Part shown: piece after piece, positions 25,044-25,169 of the stretch
Position numbering within the stretch: position 1 is the first letter of the stretch
Layout: the number at the start of each line of letters is the position of its first letter
DNA from: a virus
Reading direction: 5' to 3' (one strand)
IMG/VR virus record: IMGVR_UViG_3300024344_002431
Span: 1 to 25,169 of that record
Length of the DNA stretch: 25,169 nt
Translations under genes and position numbers: made by a program
The notes under the pieces: model-generated
What the model was told of the DNA's origin: nothing
What the model saw: only the letters and a program-made list of their open reading frames with translations
Database searches by the model: none

Positions 25044-25110
25044 CTCAGTCTGGGAGAGGGTAGCTCAGGCCGGGAGAGGGTAGCTCAGTCTGGGAGAGGG
25101 TAGCTCAGGC
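25044..25110. repeat. 20-bp tandem repeat, about 3.3 copies
   Basis: Units at 25044-25063, 25064-25083 and 25084-25103 are followed by a 7-base partial copy (25104-25110). The unit is CTCAGTCTGGGAGAGGGTAG. Units 1 and 3 are identical; unit 2 differs at two positions (GGCC for GTCT within the first eight bases). The array resembles iterated binding sites or short terminal-repeat arrays at phage genome ends. The TAGCTCAG at the joints recalls a tRNA D-arm, but no tRNA folds here. Confidence 0.85.
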
Positions 25111-25169
25111 ATGCCCGGCCATCCCGGGGAAGCAGAGGGATCGACGCCCCCCGCCCCAGGCACTCCCAG

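Larger units (their letters stand above)
24646..25169. other. Gene-free region upstream of terminase
   Basis: About 520 bases with no frame that looks like a protein. The open frames here are Arg/Pro/Gly-rich products of high GC. The stretch holds a promoter-like element with overlapping dyads, a G-run cluster, an 11-bp direct repeat, a 6-bp stem hairpin (TGCCCG 24914-24919 with CGGGCA 24935-24940) and a 20-bp tandem repeat. It may be the control region of the structural operon, a packaging site, or a genome end; the window edge prevents a decision. Confidence 0.6.

Noticed and set aside
25044-25110. CRISPR array
   Set aside because: Units are contiguous 20-bp tandem repeats with no unique spacers.
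25089-25169. tRNA-like reading of GGGTAGCTCAG with GGGATCGACGCCC and CTCCCAG
   Set aside because: The D-arm-like block and a 7-bp end pairing exist, but the T-arm lacks TTC, spacing to the acceptor strand is wrong and no anticodon arm forms. The block also recurs in the tandem repeat.

Overview
The window looks like the virion-structure and packaging half of a tailed double-stranded DNA phage with a short-tailed (podovirus-like, T7/P22-type) plan. Every credible gene lies on the minus strand, so transcription runs from high to low coordinates. Packing is very tight: most junctions are ATGA, GTGA, TAATG or TAGTG overlaps or gaps of a few bases. Base composition is GC-rich. No integrase, repressor, tRNA or host gene is visible. 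A lipoprotein signal with a lipobox points to a Gram-negative host, but nothing identifies the species.

Layout in transcription order. (1) 25169-24646: about 520 bases without a convincing gene. It holds a 20-bp tandem repeat, a G-run cluster, an 11-bp direct repeat, and a promoter-like element overlapped by two inverted repeats. (2) 24645-17026: packaging and head module, comprising terminase large subunit, portal, a FmdB-like zinc-ribbon protein, scaffold, major capsid protein, head-tail adaptor and an unrecognised 241-aa protein. (3) 17025-2338: tail and ejected proteins, comprising a 1778-aa protein that reads as a tail-nozzle beta-propeller loaded with LamG-like domains, an Ala-rich 237-aa protein, a 995-aa protein and a 1882-aa giant in the slots of T7 gp14/gp15/gp16. 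(4) 2338-1716: a small single-span membrane protein and a lipoprotein with a second membrane span, probably lysis genes. (5) 1732-1: an overlapping run of LAGLIDADG-like nuclease, RuvC-like resolvase, ParB-like protein and a partial unknown gene.

The terminase would pump DNA through the portal into a shell built by capsid and scaffold. The adaptor and nozzle form the tail, whose LamG-like domains may bind the host surface. The three internal proteins would be ejected with the DNA. The nuclease/resolvase/ParB run may process DNA branches or concatemers before packaging.

Most worth a second look: an in-frame UGA at codon 3 of the best start of the 241-aa gene, the LamG block splitting the nozzle propeller, the HEN-RuvC-ParB overlapping cassette, the unimolecular-spanin-like lipoprotein, and the repeat- and dyad-rich region upstream of the terminase. 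No terminase small subunit or endolysin was recognised. All family assignments come from reading motifs by eye; no database search was possible.
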